Shown here: one piece after another, positions 22,994 through 32,150 of the stretch
Layout of the letters: every line of letters starts with the position of its first letter
How positions within the stretch are numbered: the stretch's first letter is position 1
From: Triglochin maritima
Taxonomy: Eukaryota > Streptophyta > Magnoliopsida > Alismatales > Juncaginaceae
Direction: 5' to 3'
DNA: 64,000 bases
NCBI GenBank assembly: GCA_963682175.1
Contig: OY821789.1
Location: forward strand, 682,001-746,000
Made by a program: the position numbers and the translations under genes
Notes under the pieces: generated by a model
The model's input: only the letters and a program-made list of their open reading frames with translations
Database searches by the model: none
What the model was told of the DNA's origin: nothing

Positions 22994-24397
22994 CATTGGG
23001 AGCGTTGTTGCTACCGACTTGTTGGTTTTTTTAATATTCCTTGCTAATGTTGTGTAGTCCCTTGTTATTAGGAACTCTATTATTATTTTCGGCTAATATG
23101 TTCATTTTGGATCGTAAACCCAGTAAGGAGGTGATTGATTTGTAAATTATAGCATGTGTTTTTTAATCTTAATGGTATCTACCCAATTTCAAAAAAAATA
23201 CCAATCCAACCAACATCCCAGTTAGGTAATTCTTCCATGACAGGGTAAGTTATTTTCTTCCTGCCATTCCAAAACAAACAGCTTTTATTGCTAAGCAACA
23301 AGCGAACCTGACACCTGCTCCTCTCACGTCCCTTATTGCTGGCAGTGTAGCTATCTTTTATCTACCACCTTAATATTTGCATCATTTCCAGATCATACTG
23401 TGATAAGTGATAAGACATTGGAGTTTAGACTGATCCCGTCATTTGGAGTTTATACCCTACGGTCTGAAATGATCCATATTGTGGTGCTACAGCGTGCACC
23501 AGTGGAAAAACCAGAATCAACATTGACTCAAAATAAGATAACGGTTTGGGCTCTCCAAAAGCCTTCTTTTCCAAATCCCAATACGACATGTTGTATGTCA
23601 CTATTTTAACTTTCATTTGCAGCTGCATTTTTCAAGTTTCAATATGCCCAAAATCTACACTCCCAGAAGATATGGAAAAAGTAAGACTTCAGGTATTGAT
23701 TTGTATCAGTCACACTTGTAGTCTTGATATGTTATATTTTTTTTCTTGTAGTACATTCCACAGCCTTTTTCCATTAAATTAATCAACAGCAGGTACGAAG
23801 TGGAGAAAAATATGCAGCATGCTCTCCCATGCTTGAAAAAGAAAGGAACGTAGACATATAGTGGTTAGGTGTTTGTGTTGGCGTGTTGGATTGGACTGCA
23901 CAGGTAGTCCAGACCAACGGCCACAAGCAAAACCCATATAATAAAAAACTATAGCTGCAAAAACAGTAAACAGATGTGTCGAAAAGAAAACAGGGAGCTA
24001 TGCAGGTCATGTCTTGTTGAGGAAAAAACACTGTTCCCATTTAAATAGATTGCATGCTTCCAACTCTGCTTCTTTCTGAGGCCATATTTGCATGTGGTTC
24101 TTATATGTCTGGACTTGGTTGGCTTTCTTTCTCTCACTAATCTCCCTGCTTCAGAGTGCTGTCATTTTGGTGTAGTCACACTCTCTCTCAGTTCAGTTCC
24201 CCACTGCTCACCACATGGTGGAGATTTTCCACCATTGTCAAAATTCCCATGCATTCATTCAATATCTGACTCTCTAGTTCAACATTCACTGGTTGCTCAT
24301 TAGGCTTCCATCATTGCCACATCTTCAAATTCTCTCCTCATCTCCTCTCCAACATCTCCCACTTCTCTTCCTTTGGTTCATTTCTACCTAGAACAAG
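22994..24397. other. Intergenic region upstream of the EPF-like gene
   Basis: Only short chance ORFs are present. About 24180-24390 is CT-rich and likely includes the leader of the EPF-like gene on the plus strand. Nothing else can be supported. Confidence 0.5.
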
Positions 24398-24949
24398 ATG
24401 AGCTCTTGTTGCTGCAATCACAATGTTCATAAGCACCTTTGGTTTCTTATCTCATTTCTTCTCTTGAGCACAAGGCAAATGGCACTGCTGGCAGAAGGTA
24501 AACATAACAAAACAACCATCTTGTTTTCCTTCTTGTAAACCAAAGTGGTAGAATCTAATTACAGTGTTCCATGCAAATGTGAATACAGGAAGATGTACAC
24601 TAAAGCTTTTACAAGTTTCTCAGGTGACTTTTCCTTCTTTCTGTGTATTTTCTGTTTTTATTATGTTTTTCTTGGCCTTAAATGTTTCTGCCTTTAATCG
24701 TGACAGAGAGAAGGTGGTGACGAAGTGGTAGTGAGAGCCATGATTGGGTCAAGACCACCAAGTTGCACAAGAAGATGCACCTCATGTGCACATTGTGAGG
24801 CAATCCAGGTCCCTGCAATGCCAAAGATCAAGAACACTCCAACCCATTTCTCTTCAAGAAGTATCACTTTCAGAGCTTTTGATGATGATTCTAACTACAA
24901 GCCTCTGAGTTGGAAGTGCAAATGTGGGAATGTGATCTACAATCCATAA
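24398..24949 (+). CDS. EPIDERMAL PATTERNING FACTOR-like secreted cysteine-rich peptide (EPFL1/2/3 type)
   Basis: Three exons (24398-24497, 24589-24623, 24707-24949) join to 378 nt, or 125 residues. The N-terminus (HKHLWFLISFLLLSTRQMALL) is a signal peptide. The mature part carries the EPF/EPFL signature: IGSRPPSC, the C-x3-C-x2-C-x2-C cluster in CTRRCTSCAHCEAIQVP, a variable loop, and the terminal NYKPLSWKCKCGNVIYNP. Six cysteines are expected to form three disulfides. In this family, secreted peptides are perceived by ERECTA-type receptor kinases with TMM or SERK partners; EPFL1-3 relatives act in leaf margin, ovule and stem patterning rather than stomata. The exact orthologue cannot be fixed without a tree. 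The middle exon is only 35 nt. Confidence 0.9.
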
Positions 24950-25636
24950 ACCAAATTTAATTTGTAGGCAGTTAGATACTGCATGCACGGTTAACTTATA
25001 TTATATCATCTTACCATGCAAGCATGTTCTCTATGATGCGAACATTTTGTTTGATATACTAATATCTCTAGATTGTGTGTGTAACTTTAACCATCTTTTG
25101 CATGCATGAGAAGTTGTATTCCATTCATGCACCACCAAGTTTGTCGTGGGTGGTGTCTGATGTTAAAATTATCATGTATTAATTAATTAATGTGTCCCAT
25201 GTGCTAAGTAAGATTTTCTTCTTTTGCCAAAGTTTTGCTTTAGTGGATTTTCTTTTTACATGAAGATCTCTTCTCCACTCCTACTCTTTCTTGTTTTTTT
25301 TCTTCTGATAAGCTGTTGTTAGGTTAGTGTACTCCTACTCTTTCTTTGGCATGAAGATTAAAATGCTGAAGACAGCAAAAGACAAGTGGATAAGTTGAGG
25401 ACTATGAGAGGAGTCTTTGATACGAGAGTACTGAGCATGGCTCAAGGATGGGTGACTTGTCCTCCATGAGATGTCTTGTCAAAATAATTCATATAAGAAC
25501 GACAATATTTACATCCACCACACTTGTGTACTCACGAATCTCTGTTTTGATTCCAGAGGTTTTTCCCCGTAAAATGTAATGTGAGTGGCAGAAAGTTTTC
25601 TTGCAAGCATAAAGGAGGCTAAAATGTGAAGAATTT
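24950..25636. other. Intergenic, 3' flank of the EPF-like gene
   Basis: AT-rich sequence with a probable 3' UTR. No gene, RNA or repeat was recognised before the gypsy LTR begins. Confidence 0.5.
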
Positions 25637-26217
25637 TGTAACTTACTCGAACAGCGAAAAATTTTAAATTCAAAACATACAAACAACGGATGACATTATC
25701 AAGAAATACACTAGGTGCACCAACGTATATATATATATATACAGATCTGAGTTTACAACAAGAGGTGATTACATCAAAAGCTATAAGATAAAATATACAA
25801 CGTAATCACAACGACCTCAAAAGGAGGGGAAAGCAGGATCTGTCCCAGAAACTCTCCTCCGCAGTCACCACCCCCTAACGCTGCTCACGGCCTGAAAACA
25901 GACAATAAATGCATGCGTTTCCAGAAGAAAACCCAGTATGCCAAACCCTAACACATATATGAACAATAATGAAATATGTAATGAATAATAAATAGCACAA
26001 CAGACACGATCCGGTCACAGGGGTCCTCTCACCCCAACCCACCAACACACGTGCACACACGACACCACCGGTACAGTCATGGCCACACAACCGGGTCTTA
26101 AGGGTCCTCTCACCCCCACCCCACAACACACACGTGCACACAAGGCACCGCCGGAAAATCATCGGCCACGGGTCTCAAGGGTCCTCTCACCCCAACCCCA
26201 CAACACACACGTGCACA
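25637..26217 (-). repeat. Truncated 3' LTR of the gypsy element
   Basis: This matches 30334 to about 30925 of the complete LTR: TCGAACAGCG, ATACACTAGGTGCACCAACG, a TA run, ACAAGAGGTGATTACATCAA, and the GGTCCTCTCACCCC repeat units. The TA run is short here (about 7 units) against about 21 in the other LTR. The remaining 1.2 kb of the LTR is missing at the pol side. Confidence 0.85.
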
Positions 26218-29200
26218 CTCGCCTACGCCAATCCGCGTAGCTCTTCTGCCTGCTCTGAGCTATCGCTAGTCGCCGCCTGATCACATCAACCTTCTCAGCA
26301 TACATCTGTATAATCTCAGGCCCGACTAACTGTCTCTCGCTTACCTCACTCCAGCACACCGGTGATCTGCAGGGTCTCCCGTACAAAGCCTCGTACGACG
26401 CCATCCCAATACTCGCATGGTAGCTGTTGTTGTAGGCGAACTCAATCAACGGCAGGTGCTCATCCCAGTGCCCTGCCCAATCCAGAGTGCACGCTCTCAG
26501 CATGTCCTCTAACGTCTGAATAGTCCTCTCGGACTGACCGTCGGTCTGCGGATGGAATGTTGTGCTGAACTTCAGACGCGTCCCCAGAGCCTGCTGCAAA
26601 CTCCCCCAGAATCTGGAAGTGAACCTCGGATCTCGATCTGAAATGATACTCACTGGCACCCCATGTAGTCTGACGATCTCCTCAACATACAACCACGTCA
26701 GACCCTCCAAAGGTAAGGTAGTCCGGATGGCCAGGAAGTGTGCCGACTTGGTCAGTCGATCGACTATAACCCAAATCGCGTCGTGATGTCTCCTCGTCTT
26801 CGGCAACCCGGTGACAAAATCCATCGTCACGTGCTCCCACTTCCACTCAGGTAGCTCTATTCTCTGCAACAATCCCGCTGGTCTCTGGTGCTTGATCTTC
26901 GCCCGCTGGCAAACCAAGCATCTAGCCACAAAATCGGCCACGTCACGCTTCATCCCTCTCCACCAGAAGTTCATCTGCAGATCCTTATACATCTTTGTAC
27001 TCCCCGGGTGAATGGAATATCTCGCTCGGTGTGCCTCCTCCATGATATCATCCCTCAATCCATCGACCCTCGGCACCCAGATCCGACTCCTGAACCTCAG
27101 ACCTCCATCCACTCCCACGGTGAAGTCTGATCCATCCCTAGCAGCTGACCGTAGCAGACTAGTCAACTCCTCATCACTGTGCTGAGTCTGAACAACTCGA
27201 CTGACGGTCTGCGGCTCCACTCGAAGTCCTGCAATGACTGCCCCCTCCGAGCTCTCGGCGAACGGCCTCCACTCAGACAATGTCTCGAGTAACCTCCACT
27301 CGTGAATGCACAAACTCGCAGCTGACACCTCTACTTTTCTGCTCAGCGCGTCCGCAACTGAATTCGCCTTCCCCGGATGATAGGAGATGGTGAAATCAAA
27401 ATCCTTAATCAGCTCAAGCCATCTGCGTTGTCTCATGTTCAGCTCCCTCTGTGAAAACAGATACTTCAGACTCTGATGATCAGTGAAGACTTCGAACTGC
27501 TCACCATACAAATAGTGACGCCAAATCTTCAGAGCATGAACCATGGCTGCCAACTCTAAATCGTGAGTGGGGTAATTCTTCTCGTGCACCTTCAGCTGCC
27601 TCGAAGCATACGCTACTATCTGCCCGTGCTGCATCAGTACACATCCTAAACCAACACCTGAGGCGTCGCTGTAAATCACAAAACCGCCACTACCACTGGG
27701 AAGCGTCAGAACTGGAGCAGTCGTCAACCGACTCTTCAGTTCCCGAAAACTGTCCTTGCATTTCTGGGACCAAACAAACTTCACTCCTTTCTTCGTCAGC
27801 GTTGTCAGGGGTGAAGCAAGTCTCGAGAAGTCTTTGATGAACCGACGGTAATATACCGCCAATCCAACAAAACTCCTAATCTCAGTCACACTCGTCGGGG
27901 CTCTCCACTGTGTCACTGCCTCAACCTTCGCTGGATCCACTGATATCCCAGCTCCCGATACTATGTGCCCCAAAAATGCTACACTGTGAAGCCAGAACTC
28001 GCACTTCGAGAACTTGGCATACAACTGCTGATCTCTCAGAATGCCAAGTACGATCCTCAGATGCTCCCGGTGCTGCTCCATATCTGGTGAATGGACCAAG
28101 ATATCGTCTACGAAGACAATCACGAAATGGTCGAGATACTGACTGAAAGTCCTATTCATCAGATCCATAAATGCTGCAGGCGCGTTCGTCAACCCGAACG
28201 GCATCACCAGAAACTCAAAGTGCCCGTACCTCGTCCGAAAAGCTGTCTTCTGAACATCTGCCTCTCTGATCCTCAACTGATGATACCCGGATCGCAGATC
28301 AATCTTCGAGAACTCCTTCGCTAACTGCAACTGGTCAAACAAGTCCTCGATCCTGGGCAAAGGATACCGATTCCTCACGGTAACCTTATTCAGCATCCGG
28401 TAATCTATACACATCCGCAACGAGCCGTCCTTCTTCTTCATGAAAAGAATCAGCGCACCCCACGACGAGACGCTCGGTCGGATAAACCCTGTATCCATCA
28501 GAACCTGTAACTGCTTCTTCAGCTCCGACAACTCTGCAGGCGCCATCCTGTACGGAGCCTTCGACTGCGGTGTAGCCCCAGCTACCAAATCAATGCCGAA
28601 CTCTATCTCTCTGTGAGGTGGCAGACCGGAGACATCATCAGCAAACACCTTGGGAAACTCCTGAACAATCTCAATGTCCTCCAGCCTCCTCAACTCCGGA
28701 TCTGGAACTACCAAGGTGGCTACAAAAGCCCTGCAACCCTGCTGAATCAACTTCTGAGCTCTAACAGAAGAAACGACCAACCGACCTCCGCGGTCCTTCA
28801 ATCCTCTGATCAGAAGATCAGGCAAACCCTGCCTCGGAATCAAAATCCTCTTATCACGGCATAAGACTCGAACGTCATACTGGGACAACCAATCCATCCC
28901 AAGTATAACATCAAAGTCCACCATCGGTAGCAAGACCAGGGCAGCCGGGAATTCCTGGTCTCCCGAAGCAATCGTGGCGTCGGGAAGAAATCTCCCCACA
29001 GTGCCCACCAAACCCAGGGGTGTGCTGACCTCCAAAGTGGTAGTCAACATCGCAGGGGTACGACCCAACACACTCGCAAACTGCTTAGAGATAAATGAGT
29101 GCGTGGCCCCAGAGTCGAACAACACCCTAGCAACCAAATCATCAACTAGCAGCGTACCTTCCACTACCGTGCTGGCATCCCTGGCCTCATCAGCCCTGAT

Positions 29201-29737
29201 AGTGAAGACTCTACCAGCTCTCCTCCCCTGCTGAGGTGGTGCTGCAGGTCTGCTCGGTCCACCTCCACCAGACGTGGATGGTCCCGGTCGTCCGCTAGGC
29301 CCACCTGGCGCGCTCGGACAAGAACAGACGAAGTGTCCCATCTGACCACAACCGTGACAAGCGCCAGGGCGGTGTCCGCACCCCCGTCCCGGATGAACTC
29401 TGCCACACTGCCTACACGGCCCGCTCTGCGTTGCTCCACCTCCGTCTATCCTGGGCCTCTTGCCCGGATACCCCTGTAACTGTCCTCCTGGACGTCCTGC
29501 AGACTTCACTTGCAACCTCCTAGCATCCTCCAGGATCTCCTGACTATCCTGGTCCATGATGGTCGCAAACTTCACAACATCTGCTAAAGTCTGCGGCATA
29601 CTGGTCGTGACACGAGCTCTGAACTGCGGCCTCAGACCCCGTACAAACTTCCGAGCTCTCTGCTCCTGGGTCACATAAATCTCCGGGCAGTATCGTTCCA
29701 AAGCATGGAACCTGCTGATATAAGCAGCCAAAGTCAT
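26159..29737 (-). CDS. Gypsy gag C-terminus and pol (zinc knuckle, protease, RT, RNase H, integrase)
   Basis: A 1192-codon open frame. Visible in order are the CCHC zinc knuckle (about residues 127-140, [14 protein letters not shown]), aspartic protease (about 203-215, [10 protein letters not shown]), reverse transcriptase with [10 protein letters not shown] in place of the common YVDD box, RNase H ([15 protein letters not shown]), the integrase zinc finger ([10 protein letters not shown] to CLVCQRAK) and the integrase core ([33 protein letters not shown]). These would copy element RNA and insert the DNA. The last residues (after [10 protein letters not shown]) are read from LTR tandem repeat sequence, so the natural C-terminus, including any chromodomain, is lost. 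The frame upstream is closed by a TAG just before the first Met at 29737. Confidence 0.9.
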   Translation of the reverse strand: MTLAAYISRFHALERYCPEIYVTQEQRARKFVRGLRPQFRARVTTSMPQTLADVVKFATIMDQDSQEILEDARRLQVKSAGRPGGQLQGYPGKRPRIDGGGATQSGPCRQCGRVHPGRGCGHRPGACHGCGQMGHFVCSCPSAPGGPSGRPGPSTSGGGGPSRPAAPPQQGRRAGRVFTIRADEARDASTVVEGTLLVDDLVARVLFDSGATHSFISKQFASVLGRTPAMLTTTLEVSTPLGLVGTVGRFLPDATIASGDQEFPAALVLLPMVDFDVILGMDWLSQYDVRVLCRDKRILIPRQGLPDLLIRGLKDRGGRLVVSSVRAQKLIQQGCRAFVATLVVPDPELRRLEDIEIVQEFPKVFADDVSGLPPHREIEFGIDLVAGATPQSKAPYRMAPAELSELKKQLQVLMDTGFIRPSVSSWGALILFMKKKDGSLRMCIDYRMLNKVTVRNRYPLPRIEDLFDQLQLAKEFSKIDLRSGYHQLRIREADVQKTAFRTRYGHFEFLVMPFGLTNAPAAFMDLMNRTFSQYLDHFVIVFVDDILVHSPDMEQHREHLRIVLGILRDQQLYAKFSKCEFWLHSVAFLGHIVSGAGISVDPAKVEAVTQWRAPTSVTEIRSFVGLAVYYRRFIKDFSRLASPLTTLTKKGVKFVWSQKCKDSFRELKSRLTTAPVLTLPSGSGGFVIYSDASGVGLGCVLMQHGQIVAYASRQLKVHEKNYPTHDLELAAMVHALKIWRHYLYGEQFEVFTDHQSLKYLFSQRELNMRQRRWLELIKDFDFTISYHPGKANSVADALSRKVEVSAASLCIHEWRLLETLSEWRPFAESSEGAVIAGLRVEPQTVSRVVQTQHSDEELTSLLRSAARDGSDFTVGVDGGLRFRSRIWVPRVDGLRDDIMEEAHRARYSIHPGSTKMYKDLQMNFWWRGMKRDVADFVARCLVCQRAKIKHQRPAGLLQRIELPEWKWEHVTMDFVTGLPKTRRHHDAIWVIVDRLTKSAHFLAIRTTLPLEGLTWLYVEEIVRLHGVPVSIISDRDPRFTSRFWGSLQQALGTRLKFSTTFHPQTDGQSERTIQTLEDMLRACTLDWAGHWDEHLPLIEFAYNNSYHASIGMASYEALYGRPCRSPVCWSEVSERQLVGPEIIQMYAEKVDVIRRRLAIAQSRQKSYADWRRRVCTCVLWGWGERTLETRGR

Positions 29738-30208
29738 ATCCCTCTACTCGAGGGCCAGAAACTGCTCTCTCTTCCGATCACGAAGGTGCTGCGGAAAGTA
29801 CTGTTGGTTGAACTCCACCAGAAAGTCCTCCCAACTCACGTCATCACTGTCGTCGAACACGACTGCCAATGTGGTCCTCCACCAGTTGGACGCCTCCCCG
29901 TCCAAAACATAGGTGGCCAGGCCCACCATCCTCTCTGGTGTCACTCCAATAGCCCGGAAGATCTTCTGGATCCTGAAGACTCAGTCCTCTGCTGCCTCAG
30001 GGTCACCTCTGCCACTGAAAATCGGCGGATGCTGATGCATAAAACGATCATGCATAACGCCAGTCTGGTCGGCGCGGCTCTCCAGAAGCTCGCCTAACAT
30101 CTTCAGCGTCACTGGCTCAGACAGCCTCTCCTCCGCCTCAGCAGCCCCAACAGACTCCTCACTGGAACTGCGATAGCGCGTGGGAGGTCTCACACGTCTC
30201 GGAGCCAT
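29738..30208 (-). pseudogene. Gypsy gag N-terminus with two premature stops
   Basis: The gag frame starts at 30208 (MAPRRVRPPT) and is followed by a capsid-like region with MVGLATYVLDGEASNWW and EFLVEFNQQYFP-type sequence. A TGA at about 29983 and a TAG at about 29746 interrupt it. Both are consistent with single C-to-T type changes, as expected from decay of methylated DNA. Pol therefore cannot be translated from the gag start in this copy. Confidence 0.8.
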
Positions 30209-30318
30209 CTGCAGAACAAAAGAGCTCGACTCAGCAATGAAAATGCATGCATGACCTACTAAAATGCAGACTCAACTCCTAAGGGTGGTTTCTTTGGACA
30301 AAGACTCAGGAACCGACC

Positions 30319-30330
30319 GCTCTGATACCA
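30319..30330 (-). promoter_or_regulatory. Primer-binding site for initiator tRNA-Met
   Basis: On the minus strand TGGTATCAGAGC follows the LTR end (GTTACA) after a few bases. It is the common plant initiator-Met primer site and sets the element direction. Confidence 0.9.
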
Positions 30331-30421
30331 AATTGTAACGTCCTCGAACAGCGGAAAATTTTAAATTTAAAACATACAAACAACGGAGGACATTACCAAG
30401 AAATACACTAGGTGCACCAAC

Positions 30422-30468
<47 letters not shown>

Positions 30469-30739
30469 TCTGAGTTTACAACAAGAGGTGATTACATCAA
30501 AAGCTATAAGATAAAATGTACAACGTAATCACAACGACCTCAAAAAGAGGGGAAAGCAGGATCTGTCTCAGAAGCTCTCCTCCGCAGTCACCACCCCCTA
30601 ACGCTGCTCACGGCCTGAAAGCAGACAATAAATGTCTGAGCTTCCAGAAGGAAACACAGTATGCCAAACCCTAACACATATATGAACAATAATAAAATAT
30701 GTAATGAATAATTAATAGCACAACAGACACGAACCGGTC

Positions 30740-31012
30740 ACAGGGGTCCTCTCACCCCAACCCACCAACACACGTGCACACACGACACCGCCGGTACAGT
30801 CACGGCCACACAACCGGGTCTCAAGGGTCCTCTCACCCCAACCCCACAACACACACGTGCACACAAGGCACCGCCGGAAAATCATCGGCCACGGGTCTCA
30901 AGGGTCCTCTCACCCCAACCCCACAACACACACGTGCACACAAGGCACCGCCGGTACAGTCACGGCCAAACAACCGGGTCTCAAGGGTCCTCTCACCCCA
31001 ACCCCACAACAC
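30740..31012. repeat. Four tandem ~80 bp units in the gypsy LTR
   Basis: The block GGTCCTCTCACCCCAACC recurs at about 30745, 30826, 30903 and 30986, each followed by CACACGTGCACAC and CACCGCCGG. Three copies are in the truncated LTR (about 26024, 26104 and 26182). CACGTG E/G-box cores recur in the units. Long open frames across these repeats are a by-product of the unit length and sequence, not genes. Confidence 0.9.
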
Positions 31013-31218
31013 TCGCACCACCATCGGGCGACAGTCCGTGCCGTTGCTCAAAAGGCCGGAGAGACGAGTCGCTTTCAAGCGTACGAGCAACCAACTATCG
31101 GGCGTCAGTCCGTGCCGTTGCCCCCCGTGAGGCCGGAGAGACGAGGCGCCGTCAAGTGTACTCATAAAACCACGAATCCGCCAAAAACAGCAGAAACGGT
31201 CTAACGAAAACTGTTAAT

Positions 31219-31763
31219 CGGTCGACCGATTCTCACCTAGAGAACTGGCCCAACCGAAAAACCCGCCAAACGGTCGACCGGCAAAAGGGGTCCCGGTCGA
31301 CCGAAAAGCACCAGTAAGAAAACGTTTTCGCAAACCAAACACCAACGGTCGACCGACCCAACACCCCCGGTCGACCGAAAACCACCAGCACAAACCTCCA
31401 AACAAACGATCTCCACGGTCGACCGAAACAACACTACCGGTCGACCGGACAATAAGTTAACTTAAACGTCGGTCGGACGAAGTCAACGAGCGGTCGACCG
31501 TTTAGATGGTCAACGCCCCCAACCGACCTACAACAGTACTTTCGGTCGACCGCAAATGGGTCCCGGTCGACCGAAAAGCACCAGGACGTCTTCCTCTTGT
31601 TAAAATTGCACAACCGGTCGACCGCCCAAGGGCATCGTTCGACCGGTGCAAGGGAATCGCCCAAAAATACACTACGACCGGTCGACCGAACCCAAAATAC
31701 CGGTCGACCGATTTTAGTGCAGAAACCGCTGTGCAGGTCCGACGGGCCAAAACGGCCTACCGT
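31219..31763. repeat. Array of CGGTCGACCG palindromes in the gypsy LTR
   Basis: Exact 10-bp palindromes CGGTCGACCG begin at 31219, 31271, 31294, 31346, 31368, 31416, 31438, 31491, 31543, 31564, 31615, 31679 and 31701, with degenerate copies near 31635 and 31760. Spacing alternates between about 22 and about 52 bp over much of the array, giving a higher-order unit of about 70-75 bp. The surrounding words CCCGGTCGACCGAAAAGCACCAG recur, so it is a diverged tandem repeat in which the palindromes are the best conserved part. Confidence 0.95.
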
Positions 31764-32047
31764 CGACCGCTCCCACATTAAAGATAGATGAGCTTGAAAG
31801 CAAGTTTGACATACCTTAAGGCTTGAAGAAGCCTTGGAAGAAACCACGGTGAGCGCCTCCTCGCGGAAAAGCTCGAACTCCGGCGAACCTCCGATTCCCG
31901 AACTCTACGACGATTCCGGCGACTCCAACACTCTGATCCTCGCCTCCACCAACACTGACGAAGCACTAGGGAGAGAGAGACGCGTGAGAAAGAGAGAGAT
32001 CGTGAGAGAGGGAGAGAGTGAAGAGTGAGGGGAGAGAGAGATCCAAA

Positions 32048-32056
32048 CCTTATATA
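32048..32056 (-). promoter_or_regulatory. TATA box of the gypsy LTR promoter
   Basis: On the minus strand TATATAAGG lies about 95 bp inside the outer LTR edge, a normal position for an LTR promoter. If used, transcription starts near 32020 and the palindrome array is in the transcribed part of the LTR. Confidence 0.55.
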
Positions 32057-32150
32057 CTTTTCCCCCGAAACGATCTCAGTCGTCGATCTCATCCACCACT
32101 AATCCTCTCCTAAACATCATTAGCACCATAAGCAAGGTTAGGATATTACA

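Larger units (their letters stand above)
25637..32150 (-). mobile_element. Ty3/gypsy LTR retrotransposon (Del/Tekay-like), 3' side deleted
   Basis: Read on the minus strand the order is 5' LTR (32150-30334), primer-binding site, gag, pol (protease, RT, RNase H, integrase), and a partial 3' LTR (about 26217-25637). The LTR starts TGTAATATCC and ends GTTACA. The 3' LTR lacks most of its upstream part, because pol runs straight into LTR tandem repeats at about 26217. Flanking 5-bp sequences (AATTT left, ACCTT right) do not match, so no clear target duplication survives. With in-frame stops in gag and a truncated 3' end, this copy should be unable to move by itself. Lineage assignment is from the general look of the integrase and protease and is tentative. 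Confidence 0.9.
30334..32150 (-). repeat. Complete 5' LTR (1.8 kb) of the gypsy element
   Basis: The LTR has short inverted ends TGTAA/TTACA. Going from its gag side outward (increasing coordinates) it holds a (TA)n run at about 30424-30465, four GGTCCTCTCACCCC-containing units (about 30745-31010, spacing 77-83 bp), two copies of an ATCGGGCG-CAGTCCGTGCCGTTG unit (about 31023 and 31098), an array of CGGTCGACCG palindromes (31219-31710), and a GA-rich outer part. On the minus strand a TATA box lies close to the outer edge. Confidence 0.85.

Noticed and set aside
29164..29439. Minus-strand Arg/Val-rich ORF within gypsy gag/pol
   Set aside because: It is a shifted-frame shadow of the zinc-knuckle linker, a GC-rich segment of pol.
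30774..31204. Overlapping plus-strand ORFs with repeated CTQGTAGK-like peptides
   Set aside because: They are by-products of the LTR tandem repeats, which lack stops in several frames. They are antisense to the element and have no domain.
31219..31763. Regularly spaced repeats resembling a CRISPR array
   Set aside because: The repeat is a 10-bp palindrome in diverged tandem DNA inside a plant retrotransposon LTR. Spacers are themselves related, and no cas genes exist in this eukaryotic window.
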